A stretch of DNA of 7,548 nucleotides from Caryophanales bacterium UBA6877 (GTDB taxonomy: Bacteria > Bacillota_I > Bacilli_A > RFN20 > CAG-826): assembly GCA_002451465.1 (NCBI GenBank), contig DKCJ01000013.1, forward strand, positions 43,054 to 50,601, written 5' to 3'. Position numbers and translations under genes: made by a program. Shown here in pieces: positions 1-6,143 of this stretch (within the stretch, counting starts at the first letter, position 1; every line of letters starts with the position of its first letter). The notes below the pieces were generated by a model. It was not told the DNA's origin and made no database searches. It saw nothing but the letters and a program-made list of their open reading frames with translations.

Positions 1-2
1 TT

Positions 3-1334
3 TATAATTTTAAAGAAGTATTTTCTACATATCTTGATAGTGATGCATTTAATGAAGCTTCGCGATGTTTATCGTGCATTAATTCGCCATGTAAAAATGG
101 ATGTCCATTAAATAATGACATCGTTAAAATTAATGAACTTATAAAACATAAAAAATACGAAGAGGCTTATGAAGTTTTAATTGAGACAAATCCTTTTCCA
201 TCAATTTGTGGAAGAGTATGCCAACAAGAACTACAATGTGAAAAAGCTTGTACATTGAATAAGGTAAAAAATAGTGAAGCGGTTGCAATTGGAAAACTTG
301 AAAGATTTTTAGGCGATAAATTTTTAGATAAACAATTTTTAAAAACAAATTTAAAACTCAATAAAAAAGTTGCGATCATAGGTAGTGGACCTGCTGGTCT
401 AGCATGTGCAGAAAAATTAATAACTAATGGTATTGATGTAACTATTTTTGAAAAAGAGAAATATTTTGGTGGATTATTAATATATGGAATTCCAGAATTT
501 TGTTTACCTAGAATATATGTTGATAGTGTTATAAATAAATTAAAGTTGCTTGGAGTTAATTTTATTAATAATACAACAATAGAAACAAAAGAAGATTTAA
601 ATAACTTATTTTTTAGTGGTTTTGGGGCAATTTTTATTGCTCATGGTGCTAACGTCCCTAGAAAAATGAATATTGTAGGCGAAGATTTTAAGGGTGTTAT
701 ATCAGCGGCAGAATACTTAAAAATTACTAATTTTAAAGAAAATTTTAAAAAACCAGCATACGAATATATATTTGATGCTAAAAAAGTAGTTATTGTTGGT
801 GGAGGTAATGTCGCTATTGATTGCGATAGAATGGCTTTAAGACTTGGAGCAAGTCATGTATATAATTTATATCGAAGAAGTGAAAGCGAAATGCCTGCTA
901 GAAAAGAAGAATTTTTAAATGCTAAAAAAGAAAATGTAGATTTTAGATTTTTAACAAACCCTATTGAAATAATATCGGAAAATAATGATAAAGTAAGTTC
1001 AATTAAATGTTTAAAAATGGAACTTGGTGAACTTGATGCTAGTGGAAGGCGAAAGCCAATTCCAATAAAAGGTAGCGAATTTAATATTGATTGTGATCTT
1101 GTTGTTATGGCTTTAGGATCTATATCAAATAGTTATAAGATGGCTTTAGAAAATGGAATTAAAATCAATAAATATGGATATTTTATGGTCGAAGAAGATA
1201 CCATGGAAACTAACGTGAAAAATATTTATGCAGGTGGAGATTGTGTAACTGGACCAACAACTGTTGCTTTAGCTATTAAAGCAGGTTTAAAAGTTGCTAA
1301 CGCAATAATTAATAAATATAAACAAAACCTCTAG
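3..1334 (+). CDS. gltA: NAD(P)-dependent glutamate synthase / NfnB-type Fe-S flavoprotein (5' partial)
   Basis: The reading frame is open from the first complete codon at position 3, so the true start lies upstream of the window. A TTG at 255 is only an internal Leu codon. The visible 443 residues begin in the N-terminal iron-sulfur domain. Cysteines at visible residues 22, 25, 30 and 34 (CLSCINSPCKNGCP) and at 69, 73, 79 and 83 (ICGRVCQQELQCEKAC) match the two cluster-binding sets of this family. An FAD-binding GSGPAG lies at 127-132, an NADPH-binding GGGNVA at about 266-271 followed by YRRSESEMPAR, and a C-terminal FAD-contact AGGD segment. Family members run about 460-470 residues, so roughly 20 are missing. 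The AIGKLERF stretch fits the homotetrameric GltA / NfnB / sulfide dehydrogenase alpha branch better than the GltD small subunit. Known members pass electrons between NADPH and glutamate synthesis or ferredoxin. Which reaction applies depends on the upstream neighbour (an NfnA-like gene or none), which is not visible. The gene ends inside a terminator. Confidence 0.9.
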   Translation, partial: YNFKEVFSTYLDSDAFNEASRCLSCINSPCKNGCPLNNDIVKINELIKHKKYEEAYEVLIETNPFPSICGRVCQQELQCEKACTLNKVKNSEAVAIGKLERFLGDKFLDKQFLKTNLKLNKKVAIIGSGPAGLACAEKLITNGIDVTIFEKEKYFGGLLIYGIPEFCLPRIYVDSVINKLKLLGVNFINNTTIETKEDLNNLFFSGFGAIFIAHGANVPRKMNIVGEDFKGVISAAEYLKITNFKENFKKPAYEYIFDAKKVVIVGGGNVAIDCDRMALRLGASHVYNLYRRSESEMPARKEEFLNAKKENVDFRFLTNPIEIISENNDKVSSIKCLKMELGELDASGRRKPIPIKGSEFNIDCDLVVMALGSISNSYKMALENGIKINKYGYFMVEEDTMETNVKNIYAGGDCVTGPTTVALAIKAGLKVANAIINKYKQNL

Positions 1335-1354
1335 AATTTATTTCTAGAGGTTTT
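1324..1354. terminator. Bidirectional intrinsic terminator between gltA and hpt
   Basis: Perfect 13-bp inverted repeat: AAAACCTCTAGAA at 1324-1336 and TTCTAGAGGTTTT at 1342-1354, around a 5-base loop (TTTAT). A T tract follows on the plus strand, and the leading A tract gives a U tract on the minus-strand transcript. It overlaps the last codons of the plus-strand oxidoreductase and begins 3 bases beyond the hpt stop codon, so it can end both convergent transcripts. Confidence 0.9.
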
Positions 1355-1357
1355 TCC

Positions 1358-1942
1358 TTATTCAACTTCTTTAACGAATTTTTTATCTTTAGAAAGAAGT
1401 TCATTCATTTCATCAATCTCGGCTTGATCTGGCACATATACATATGGAACATTTCGTACGATTTCATGGTAATCGAAGCCATAACCGCATAAAAATTTAT
1501 TATCTTTTATATGAAGACCAACATAGTCAACAGTGAAATCTACTTTTCTTAAAGGTTTTTTATCAATTAAACAAACAACCGATATTGATTTAGGCTTATA
1601 TTTAATTTGAATATATTGTTTAACATAATTTAGTGTTAAACCAGTATCAACAACGTCTTCTACAAGAACAACATCTCTATTTTTGATGTCTTCTGATAAA
1701 TCTTTCTTTAGATGAATAACACCAGTAGAAGAGAGACCACTATAACTAGTTACTTGTAAAAAGTCTATTGCCATTGGGAAATTGCAATGACGTATTAAAT
1801 CTGTAAAAAATAACACAGCACCTTTTAAGATACAAACAAAAATTGGGATTGTATCGTTATTTTTGAATTTTTCTGTTAACTCATTTCCTAATCTTTTACA
1901 TGTTTCATTAATTTCTTCTTCGGTTAAAATAATTTCGCGCAT
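1358..1942 (-). CDS. hpt: Hypoxanthine(-guanine) phosphoribosyltransferase
   Basis: This is a cytoplasmic purine salvage enzyme that joins hypoxanthine (often also guanine) to PRPP to make IMP or GMP. The 194-residue protein (family about 180-195) has the PRPP-binding loop VVLVEDVVDTGLTL at residues 91-104 with the acidic pair E95-D96. It also has the pyrophosphate-contact LKGA at 39-42, a flexible-loop segment SYSGLSSTGV at 66-75, and the GYGFDY hood/metal region near 153-158. The start was placed at the ATG at 1942. On the minus strand TTTGGAGAATTAT precedes this ATG, so GGAG sits 6 bases upstream. The alternative TTG at 1954 overlaps this ribosome site and is unlikely. Its promoter is at 1972-1999. 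It is transcribed alone, converging on the oxidoreductase gene. In many Firmicutes hpt lies beside tilS and ftsH, and neither is visible here. Confidence 0.96.
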   Translation of the reverse strand: MREIILTEEEINETCKRLGNELTEKFKNNDTIPIFVCILKGAVLFFTDLIRHCNFPMAIDFLQVTSYSGLSSTGVIHLKKDLSEDIKNRDVVLVEDVVDTGLTLNYVKQYIQIKYKPKSISVVCLIDKKPLRKVDFTVDYVGLHIKDNKFLCGYGFDYHEIVRNVPYVYVPDQAEIDEMNELLSKDKKFVKEVE

Positions 1943-1971
1943 ATAATTCTCCAAATATTTGAATTAAGAAA

Positions 1972-1999
1972 ATTATACAAATTTAAATATCTATGTAAA
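1972..1999 (-). promoter_or_regulatory. Sigma-A type promoter of hpt
   Basis: On the minus strand there is a -35 TTTACA (1994-1999, 5/6 to consensus), a 16-base spacer and a perfect -10 TATAAT (1972-1977). Transcription would start near 1965 and leave a leader of about 20 bases before the hpt ATG, which has space for the GGAG ribosome site and nothing more. Confidence 0.75.
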
Positions 2000-2040
2000 A
2001 GAAATAAGAATAAATTTAAATAAAAATAATGTCTTTTTAA

Positions 2041-2078
2041 TAACACTATTAAACAAATAGTGCTAATAGTGTTAAAAT
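2041..2078 (+). promoter_or_regulatory. Operator-like inverted repeat overlapping a promoter
   Basis: An 11-bp perfect inverted repeat, TAACACTATTA (2041-2051) and TAATAGTGTTA (2064-2074), is separated by 12 bases. The spacer carries another AATAGTG, so that half-site occurs as a tandem pair (2056-2062 and 2065-2071). The right arm runs into an extended -10-like TGTTAAAAT (2070-2078). A poor -35 TAAACA (2050-2055) lies 17 bases upstream. Predicted transcription starts near 2085, just before the GGAGG ribosome site at 2089-2093. The stem is AT-rich and has no T tract, so it looks like a protein-binding site on DNA rather than a terminator. The regulator is unknown. The DUF1836 protein encoded downstream is one candidate, which is inference only. 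Confidence 0.5.
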
Positions 2079-2100
2079 ATTAATAAATGGAGGTTTTTTT

Positions 2101-2337
2101 ATGAATTTTTGCGAATGGTTTGATAAACAAAGTTTAGGTGTTAGAGTCGTATTATTAATTCCTTTTTGGGGATGGATATTCTCAGGCATCTATAGAATTT
2201 TCAAATATACCGAATCAAAACAAGCTTTAACTTTACTTATTGGTGTATTAAGTTTTATTGGTTTTGGTGGCATTATTGCATTGGTTGATCTTTTTTGCGA
2301 ATTATTTAATGGAAAATTATTATTTGGTGCTCAATAA
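2101..2337 (+). CDS. Small two-helix membrane protein, function unknown
   Basis: This 78-residue protein starts at an ATG with GGAGG 7 bases upstream. Two hydrophobic stretches are visible: about residues 14-34 (rich in V, L, I, F and W) and about residues 42-66 (Leu/Ile/Gly-rich). A short loop carrying Arg, Lys and Glu (RIFKYTESKQ) joins them. No signal-peptide cleavage site is apparent, so it is probably a small integral membrane hairpin. It is the first gene of a unit with DUF1836 and galE, with a 29-base gap to the next start. Three of the window's tryptophans are here, all TGG. I do not recognise the family. A role in the cell envelope beside galE is possible but unproven. Confidence 0.8.
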   Translation: MNFCEWFDKQSLGVRVVLLIPFWGWIFSGIYRIFKYTESKQALTLLIGVLSFIGFGGIIALVDLFCELFNGKLLFGAQ

Positions 2338-2366
2338 ATAGTAGAACTAAATAAAGTGTGTTTAAC

Positions 2367-3053
2367 ATGAGTAAAGAAACAGAAAATATTTATAAATATT
2401 TAGATGGATTAAATGATTTTAAATTACCATCATTTAATGAATTACCTTCTATTCCTTTATTCATGGAACAAGTTGTAATTTATATAAGTCAATGTTTAGA
2501 AAAATTATCTGCTGAAAGCGATGATAAGTATGATGCTAATGTAATTACTCCTTTTATGGTTAATAATTATGTTAAAGCAAAAATTATTAGCGCACCTAAA
2601 GATAAAAAATATTCTAAAGAACATTTGGCATATCTTTTAGCAATTGCCTTATTGAAGCCAGTTGTACCAATGAGAGATATTGCAACATTAATAGATTTAG
2701 ATAAAGAATTTTTTGAAAACAAAAAGAATCTTTATGATTTATTTAAAAAAATACAAGAAGATACTCTAAAAAAAGAAGCTCATAAGACAAAATTTAGAGT
2801 AAAAACTTTATCTAAAATTAGTGAAGAAAAAATGAAAATTAGTAAGCAAGCTGATTTAGAACTTGTAAATCTTTCATATATAGCATTGAAGCTTTATGTA
2901 GAATCAGAGACTAAAAAACAAATTGCTGATGCAATTATGAAGGATATTACAACGAGTTTGCTTCCTAAAAAAGTATTGAAAGAATCGCGTAAGGAAGCGG
3001 TTTTACAAAATAAAAAAGAACATAAAGAAGCGAAGAAAGTCGCACAACGTTAA
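2367..3053 (+). CDS. DUF1836 domain-containing protein
   Basis: The 228-residue protein carries the hallmark segments of DUF1836, known from Firmicutes: LPSFNELPSIPLFMEQVV (residues 20-37), ITPFMVNNYVK (60-70) and KKYSKEHLAYLLAIALLK (80-97). The middle part resembles a MerR-like helix-turn-helix, so DNA binding is plausible though not demonstrated. The rest is helical and charged and ends in a very Lys/Arg-rich tail (about residues 200-228). The ATG at 2367 was chosen over an in-frame GTG at 2358 because homologues begin close to this point, but neither has a strong ribosome site, so translation may be coupled to the gene upstream. It lies 29 bases after the small membrane protein and 11 bases before galE, which suggests one transcript. 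A role in regulating that unit is inference. Confidence 0.85.
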   Translation: MSKETENIYKYLDGLNDFKLPSFNELPSIPLFMEQVVIYISQCLEKLSAESDDKYDANVITPFMVNNYVKAKIISAPKDKKYSKEHLAYLLAIALLKPVVPMRDIATLIDLDKEFFENKKNLYDLFKKIQEDTLKKEAHKTKFRVKTLSKISEEKMKISKQADLELVNLSYIALKLYVESETKKQIADAIMKDITTSLLPKKVLKESRKEAVLQNKKEHKEAKKVAQR

Positions 3054-3064
3054 TAGGAGGAATT

Positions 3065-4069
3065 ATGAAAGTATTAGTTACGGGCGGTCTTGGTTTTATT
3101 GGAGCAGAAACAGTTGTCAGTTTAATTAGACATCATATGGATGTTGTAGTTATTGATAATTTATTTAACTCTAAAATTGAAGTATTAGACTATATCAAGG
3201 AATTAACTGGTGTTAAACCAACTTTTTATGAATTTGATGTTGCGGATAAAGAAAAATTAAAAGAAGTATTTGTTAAGGAAAAACCAGATTCAATTATTCA
3301 TTTTGCAGGTTATAAAGCAGTCGCTGAATCTGTTATGAAACCCCTTGAATATTATAAAAACAATCTTGGAACAACAATTGCTTTATTAGAATGTATGAAT
3401 GAATGCGGTTGTAAGAATTTTGTTTTCTCATCATCAAGTACTGTTTATGGTTTACCAAAACGTGTTCCTTTATATGAAACGGATCCTGTTCAAAGTGCTA
3501 CATCTCCATATGGAGAAACTAAAGTTATGATTGAGAGAATTATTGAAGATTACGCTAAAGTTCATAAAGATTTCAATTTTGCTTTATTAAGATATTTTAA
3601 CCCAATTGGTGCTGATCCAAGTGGTTTATTAGGTGAAGATCCAAATGGTATTCCAAATAATTTATTACCTTATATCGCAGAAGTTGCTGTTGGCAAATTA
3701 CCTTATTTAAAAGTCACTGGCCACGATTATGATACACCAGACGGAACTGGAATTAGAGATTATATTCACGTTTGCGATCTTGCTGATGGTCACGTATTAG
3801 CTTTAAAGAAATTAAGTGAAAACCCAGGACTTGTTGTTTATAACTTAGGAACTGGAAAAGGAACAAGCGTTCTTGAAATGGTCCATGCTTATGAAAAAGC
3901 TACTGGTATAAAAATTAAGTATGAATTATTCCCAAGAAGACCTGGTGATATTCCTGAAAACTATGCTAATTGCGATAAAGCTAAAAAAGAACTTGGATTT
4001 ACTTGCAAATATACAATAGAAGATGCATGTAGAGATAGTTATAACTATCAAAAAAAGCATACAAAATAA
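3065..4069 (+). CDS. galE: UDP-glucose 4-epimerase
   Basis: This cytoplasmic short-chain dehydrogenase-type enzyme interconverts UDP-galactose and UDP-glucose (and in some relatives the N-acetyl forms) using tightly bound NAD. The 334-residue length is normal for the family (about 330-340). The NAD-binding TGGLGFIG is at residues 6-13, and the conserved SSSSTVYG at 122-129 includes Ser124. The catalytic pair Tyr149 and Lys153 (SPYGETK) has the same numbering as the E. coli enzyme. Other family segments include RYFNPIGADPSG, GTGIRDYIHVCDLA and RRPGDIPENYA. The start has AGGAGG with only 4 bases to the ATG. It is the last gene of a unit with the DUF1836 gene 11 bases upstream, and a terminator follows its stop by 4 bases. 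No galK, galT or glycosyltransferase neighbours are visible, so a role in cell-surface sugar supply is as likely as galactose use. Confidence 0.97.
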   Translation: MKVLVTGGLGFIGAETVVSLIRHHMDVVVIDNLFNSKIEVLDYIKELTGVKPTFYEFDVADKEKLKEVFVKEKPDSIIHFAGYKAVAESVMKPLEYYKNNLGTTIALLECMNECGCKNFVFSSSSTVYGLPKRVPLYETDPVQSATSPYGETKVMIERIIEDYAKVHKDFNFALLRYFNPIGADPSGLLGEDPNGIPNNLLPYIAEVAVGKLPYLKVTGHDYDTPDGTGIRDYIHVCDLADGHVLALKKLSENPGLVVYNLGTGKGTSVLEMVHAYEKATGIKIKYELFPRRPGDIPENYANCDKAKKELGFTCKYTIEDACRDSYNYQKKHTK

Positions 4070-4073
4070 ATTG

Positions 4074-4100
4074 AAAAGAGCTCTAAAAGAGCTCTTTTTT
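4074..4100 (+). terminator. Intrinsic terminator after galE
   Basis: Perfect 11-bp stem AAAAGAGCTCT (4074-4084) and AGAGCTCTTTT (4088-4098) with a 3-base AAA loop, followed by more T (to 4100). It starts 4 bases after the galE stop codon and closes the transcript that begins near 2085. Confidence 0.9.
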
Positions 4101-4160
4101 AATGCTTTGTTATTCATTTTTCTTTATAAGAATATTTAATTATTTTAAAATATTAAAGAT

Positions 4161-4236
4161 TGGGGTGTCGACAAGTGGTAAAGTCAAAAGTCTCTGAAAC
4201 TTTTATACGATGGTCCGAATCCATCCACCCCAGCCA
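4161..4236 (+). tRNA. tRNA-Gln (anticodon CTG)
   Basis: The cloverleaf folds fully. The acceptor stem is TGGGGTG (4161-4167) with CACCCCA (4226-4232). The D arm is GAC...GTC (4170-4185) with GG in the loop. The anticodon stem is AAAGT/ACTTT with loop CTCTGAA, and the anticodon CTG is at 4194-4196. The variable loop has 5 bases and the T stem is GATGG/CCATC. A discriminator G (4233) and an encoded CCA (4234-4236) follow. U1-A72 and G73 are typical for Gln. It would read CAG. Odd points: the T loop is TCCGAAT, so position 55 is C where nearly all tRNAs have U (pseudouridine), the anticodon stem has only one G-C pair, and the D stem has only three pairs. No clear promoter was found in the 60 bases upstream. 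Confidence 0.93.
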
Positions 4237-4573
4237 TTAAAGAATATTTGTTTCGATGATCGTTTATGGATGCTTGGAAAAGGATTTGCTAAAAGTTGGA
4301 TAATGCATTTTTTCTAAGTTTTTAATAGGAATACTTTGTTAAATATACTAAAAGTGGAAAAAACATTAATAAAAATAATTAGTATTGTTTAATTGTTGCA
4401 TTTTGTCTAACATTACTCTTTTAGTAAAGCTGACTATGATACATTAAAAATCCTATATAATCTTTATTATATTTTATTATCTAATCTCAAATTAAAAGCA
4501 ATTTTTAGGTATAAAAGAATTAAATTAAGAAATCATAATTGTAGATGTAATTCTTATAAAATGAGTCAAAGAA
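4237..4573. other. Gene-free spacer between tRNA-Gln and the PNPOx-like gene
   Basis: About 340 bases with no credible coding frame on either strand and no recognised RNA family. Weak AT-rich inverted repeats are visible: TACTAAAAG (4346-4354) with CTTTTAGTA (4418-4426), ATACTAA (4345-4351) with TTAGTAT (4379-4385), and AAGAATTA (4515-4522) with TAATTCTT (4548-4555). The last pair lies just upstream of the next promoter and could be an operator. None is followed by a T tract. Chance is a fair explanation at this base composition. Confidence 0.5.
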
Positions 4574-4582
4574 TGGTATAAT
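4574..4582 (+). promoter_or_regulatory. Extended -10 promoter of the PNPOx-like gene
   Basis: TGGTATAAT is a perfect extended -10 element (TG at 4574-4575, TATAAT at 4577-4582). The -35 region is poor (TTATAA near 4554), as is common when the extended TG is present. Transcription would start near 4589, giving a leader of only about 11 bases that holds the TAAGGAG ribosome site. Confidence 0.75.
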
Positions 4583-4599
4583 ATAAATAAGGAGAATTA

Positions 4600-5076
4600 A
4601 TGTTTAGACCAGTTTTTAAAAAGAAAAATGAAATTAGTAAAGATAAGACTATAGAAGTTTTATTAAATGCTAGAAGAGGAGTATTGGCAGTTAATGGCGA
4701 AAATGGTTATCCTTACGCTATTCCAATTAATTATTTATATGACCAAGAAAATAATAAAATATATTTTCATGGTTCTAGAGTAGGATATAAAGTGGATGCT
4801 TTAAAATTATCTGATAAGGTTTGTTTTACAGTTTATAGTAATGAAATTATTAAAGACGAAAGTTGGGCGCCATATTTAAAGAGTGCTGTTGTTTTTGGGA
4901 GATGTCATTTAATAAATGATGTTGATGAATCTCTATCTATTTTGAAAAAATTTGCTCTTAAATATTATCCTTCCGAAAAACTTGTTGACGAAGAAATTAA
5001 AGTAAGTGGTAAAGCTGCGCAAATTTTTGTTATTGATATTGAACACATTAGTGGTAAAGAAGTACAAGAAAGATAG
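4600..5076 (+). CDS. Pyridoxamine 5'-phosphate oxidase-like flavin-binding protein (NimA-type)
   Basis: The 158-residue protein has the split-barrel fold pattern of small FMN-binding proteins: a first helix plus strand (LLNARRGVLAVN, residues 21-32), PYAIPINYLYD (38-48), KIYFHGSRVGYKVDAL (53-68) and VCFTVYS (74-80). It continues with SAVVFGRCHLI (95-105) and a C-terminal VIDIEHISGKE segment. This order is typical of the NimA / 5-nitroimidazole-resistance-like branch, which binds FMN. The physiological substrate of most members is unknown, so drug resistance should not be assumed. The start has GGAG 5 bases upstream and a strong promoter. It may be read through into surE, since no terminator is seen after its stop. 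It is alone in function among its neighbours. Confidence 0.88.
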   Translation: MFRPVFKKKNEISKDKTIEVLLNARRGVLAVNGENGYPYAIPINYLYDQENNKIYFHGSRVGYKVDALKLSDKVCFTVYSNEIIKDESWAPYLKSAVVFGRCHLINDVDESLSILKKFALKYYPSEKLVDEEIKVSGKAAQIFVIDIEHISGKEVQER

Positions 5077-5334
5077 TTTAAATTGCGACCAATCAATATT
5101 AAGTCGTTAAACTGTTATTGCCCAAAGTATATTTTTGGTCCGAAAGACAAACCTTGTAAAAGTTGATTAGGTAAAGTTGAGCTAATAAGGTTGAGGTATT
5201 CCTATTAGCTTTATAAATGTTTATTCGCTAATGCAACATTAAACGCGAAGCACTGAAAAGAAGTGTCTATAAAAAAACGAGTAATGTAAATTAAGAAAGT
5301 TGTAACGCTATATTCTCTTTTTAAAACATTAATA
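5077..5334 (+). promoter_or_regulatory. Structured spacer / long leader ahead of surE
   Basis: This gene-free stretch holds several successive hairpins on the plus strand. AGCTAATA(A)GG (5180-5190) pairs with CCTATTAGCT (5201-5210), a 10-bp stem with one bulged A. TTCGCTAATG (5224-5233) pairs with CATTA (5237-5241) and GCGAA (5245-5249), two 5-bp blocks with an AAC bulge. GCACT (5250-5254) pairs with AGTGT (5262-5266). Upstream, GACCAA (5087-5092) can pair with TTGGTC (5135-5140). CATTA can instead pair with a second TAATG at 5282-5286, so two exclusive folds are possible. No known riboswitch, T-box, tmRNA, RNase P or SRP signature was recognised, and no convincing internal promoter was found. 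It may be a cis-regulatory leader or a small RNA. Confidence is low. Confidence 0.35.
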
Positions 5335-5352
5335 TTCCTTACTAAAAAGGAG
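5335..5352 (+). promoter_or_regulatory. Hairpin that covers the surE ribosome-binding site
   Basis: The surE Shine-Dalgarno AAGGAG (5347-5352) can pair with TTCCTT (5335-5340) directly upstream across a 6-base loop (ACTAAA), with five Watson-Crick pairs plus one G-U. In the folded state the ribosome site is hidden, so translation could be controlled. AATAAGG within the 5180-5210 hairpin could compete for CCTTACT (5337-5343) with one mismatch. The switching idea is inference. Confidence 0.4.
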
Positions 5353-5357
5353 CAAAT

Positions 5358-6083
5358 ATGCGAAAAATTTTATTAGTAAATGATGATGGGTATAATGCTG
5401 AAGGAATCAAGAAAATAAAAGAAGAGATTAAAGATTATGGTGAAATATATGTAGTTGCACCAAAAAATCATATGTCGGCTAAAGGAACTTCAATTACAAT
5501 TTCAAATTTTAAGATGCAATTTGAAAAATTTGATGAACATAATTATGCCGTTAATGGAACGCCTGCAGATTGTGTTAGTTTTGCTTTTGATAATTTGAAT
5601 GTTAAATTTGATTTAGTAATTAGTGGTTGTAACTATGGATTAAATCACTCAATATTTTCAATTTGGAGTGGCACAATAGGTGCTTGTATTCAAGCTGGAG
5701 TTCTTGGTATACCAAGCATTGCTTTTAGTTGCTCAATGCAACATATGGAGCATATTCATTTATATACTAAAAAGACTTTAGATTATATTTTAAGCCACAA
5801 TATAGTAAGTAAAGACCATATTATTAGTGTTAATTTTCCATATACAGAAAAAGCTTTAGGTATTAGATTTACCGATATGTCTTTTAATGACCGTAATTTA
5901 GTATTTTTAAATGATGGCCTTATTTATGAAAACTATGATATGGATATAGATTTTAAAGATAAGAGTAGTGATCTTTATTGTTTATCTCATGGTTATATTT
6001 CAATTACGCCACTTTCCTTAACAATATTTGATAAGGAAATTTATAAATCTATAAAACCAAAATGCGAGGATGTTAATTTTTAA
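5358..6083 (+). CDS. surE: 5'/3'-nucleotidase SurE
   Basis: SurE is a cytoplasmic metal-dependent phosphatase that removes phosphate from nucleoside monophosphates, and in some species from short polyphosphate. The 241-residue protein is near the family norm (about 250). The metal ligands are in place: VNDDG with Asp9 and Asp10, Ser40 within VAPKNHMSAKG, and Asn92 in SGCNYG. Also present are NGTPADCV (66-73), WSGTIGA (103-109) and the C-terminal GYISITPL. The loop after Asn92 (LNHSIFSIW) departs from the common NLGxDVxYSGT form, which may affect the dimer or substrate site. The ATG has AAGGAG 5 bases upstream, buried in a possible hairpin, and follows a 281-base structured spacer. The PNPOx-like gene upstream may share its transcript. 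The usual rpoS/pcm neighbours of proteobacterial surE are absent, as expected outside that group. An IS30 element begins 22 bases after its stop. Confidence 0.93.
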   Translation: MRKILLVNDDGYNAEGIKKIKEEIKDYGEIYVVAPKNHMSAKGTSITISNFKMQFEKFDEHNYAVNGTPADCVSFAFDNLNVKFDLVISGCNYGLNHSIFSIWSGTIGACIQAGVLGIPSIAFSCSMQHMEHIHLYTKKTLDYILSHNIVSKDHIISVNFPYTEKALGIRFTDMSFNDRNLVFLNDGLIYENYDMDIDFKDKSSDLYCLSHGYISITPLSLTIFDKEIYKSIKPKCEDVNF

Positions 6084-6104
6084 TTAGAAAATAAATGTGG
6101 TTAA

Positions 6105-6125
6105 TTTACATATCTTTCGATACAA
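6105..6125 (+). repeat. 21-base IS-end motif, copy A (outer left)
   Basis: First of five copies of a 21-base motif with core TCTTTCGATACAA. It differs from copy C at 2 of 21 positions and forms the outer inverted repeat with copy E. It lies 21 bases after the surE stop codon and probably marks the left end of the IS. Confidence 0.7.
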
Positions 6126-6143
6126 AATTCTAAATATCTATTA

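Noticed and set aside
139..379. Two overlapping minus-strand open frames near the left end
   Set aside because: They lie opposite the Fe-S domain of the oxidoreductase, have no ribosome site and encode low-complexity hydrophobic sequence. They are antisense shadows.
1943..1954. TTG start for hpt at 1954
   Set aside because: The TTG overlaps the GGAG ribosome site that serves the ATG at 1942, and the conserved protein begins at the ATG.
3926..4117. Minus-strand 63-codon frame at the end of galE
   Set aside because: It runs through the galE coding end and its terminator, with no homology or ribosome site. It is a shadow.
4161..4236. tRNA-Gln as an attachment site for an integrated element
   Set aside because: No repeat of the tRNA 3' end and no integrase gene are visible in the window.
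5131..5155. Second tRNA-like T loop (GGTCCGAAAGAC) in the surE leader
   Set aside because: The stem does not close as a T arm, and no acceptor or anticodon arm surrounds it. The similarity to the tRNA-Gln T loop is short and probably chance.
5077..5357. Known structured RNA (T-box, RNase P, tmRNA, SRP, 6S, c-di-GMP or purine riboswitch)
   Set aside because: I looked for the conserved core sequences of these classes and none was found. Only generic hairpins can be supported.
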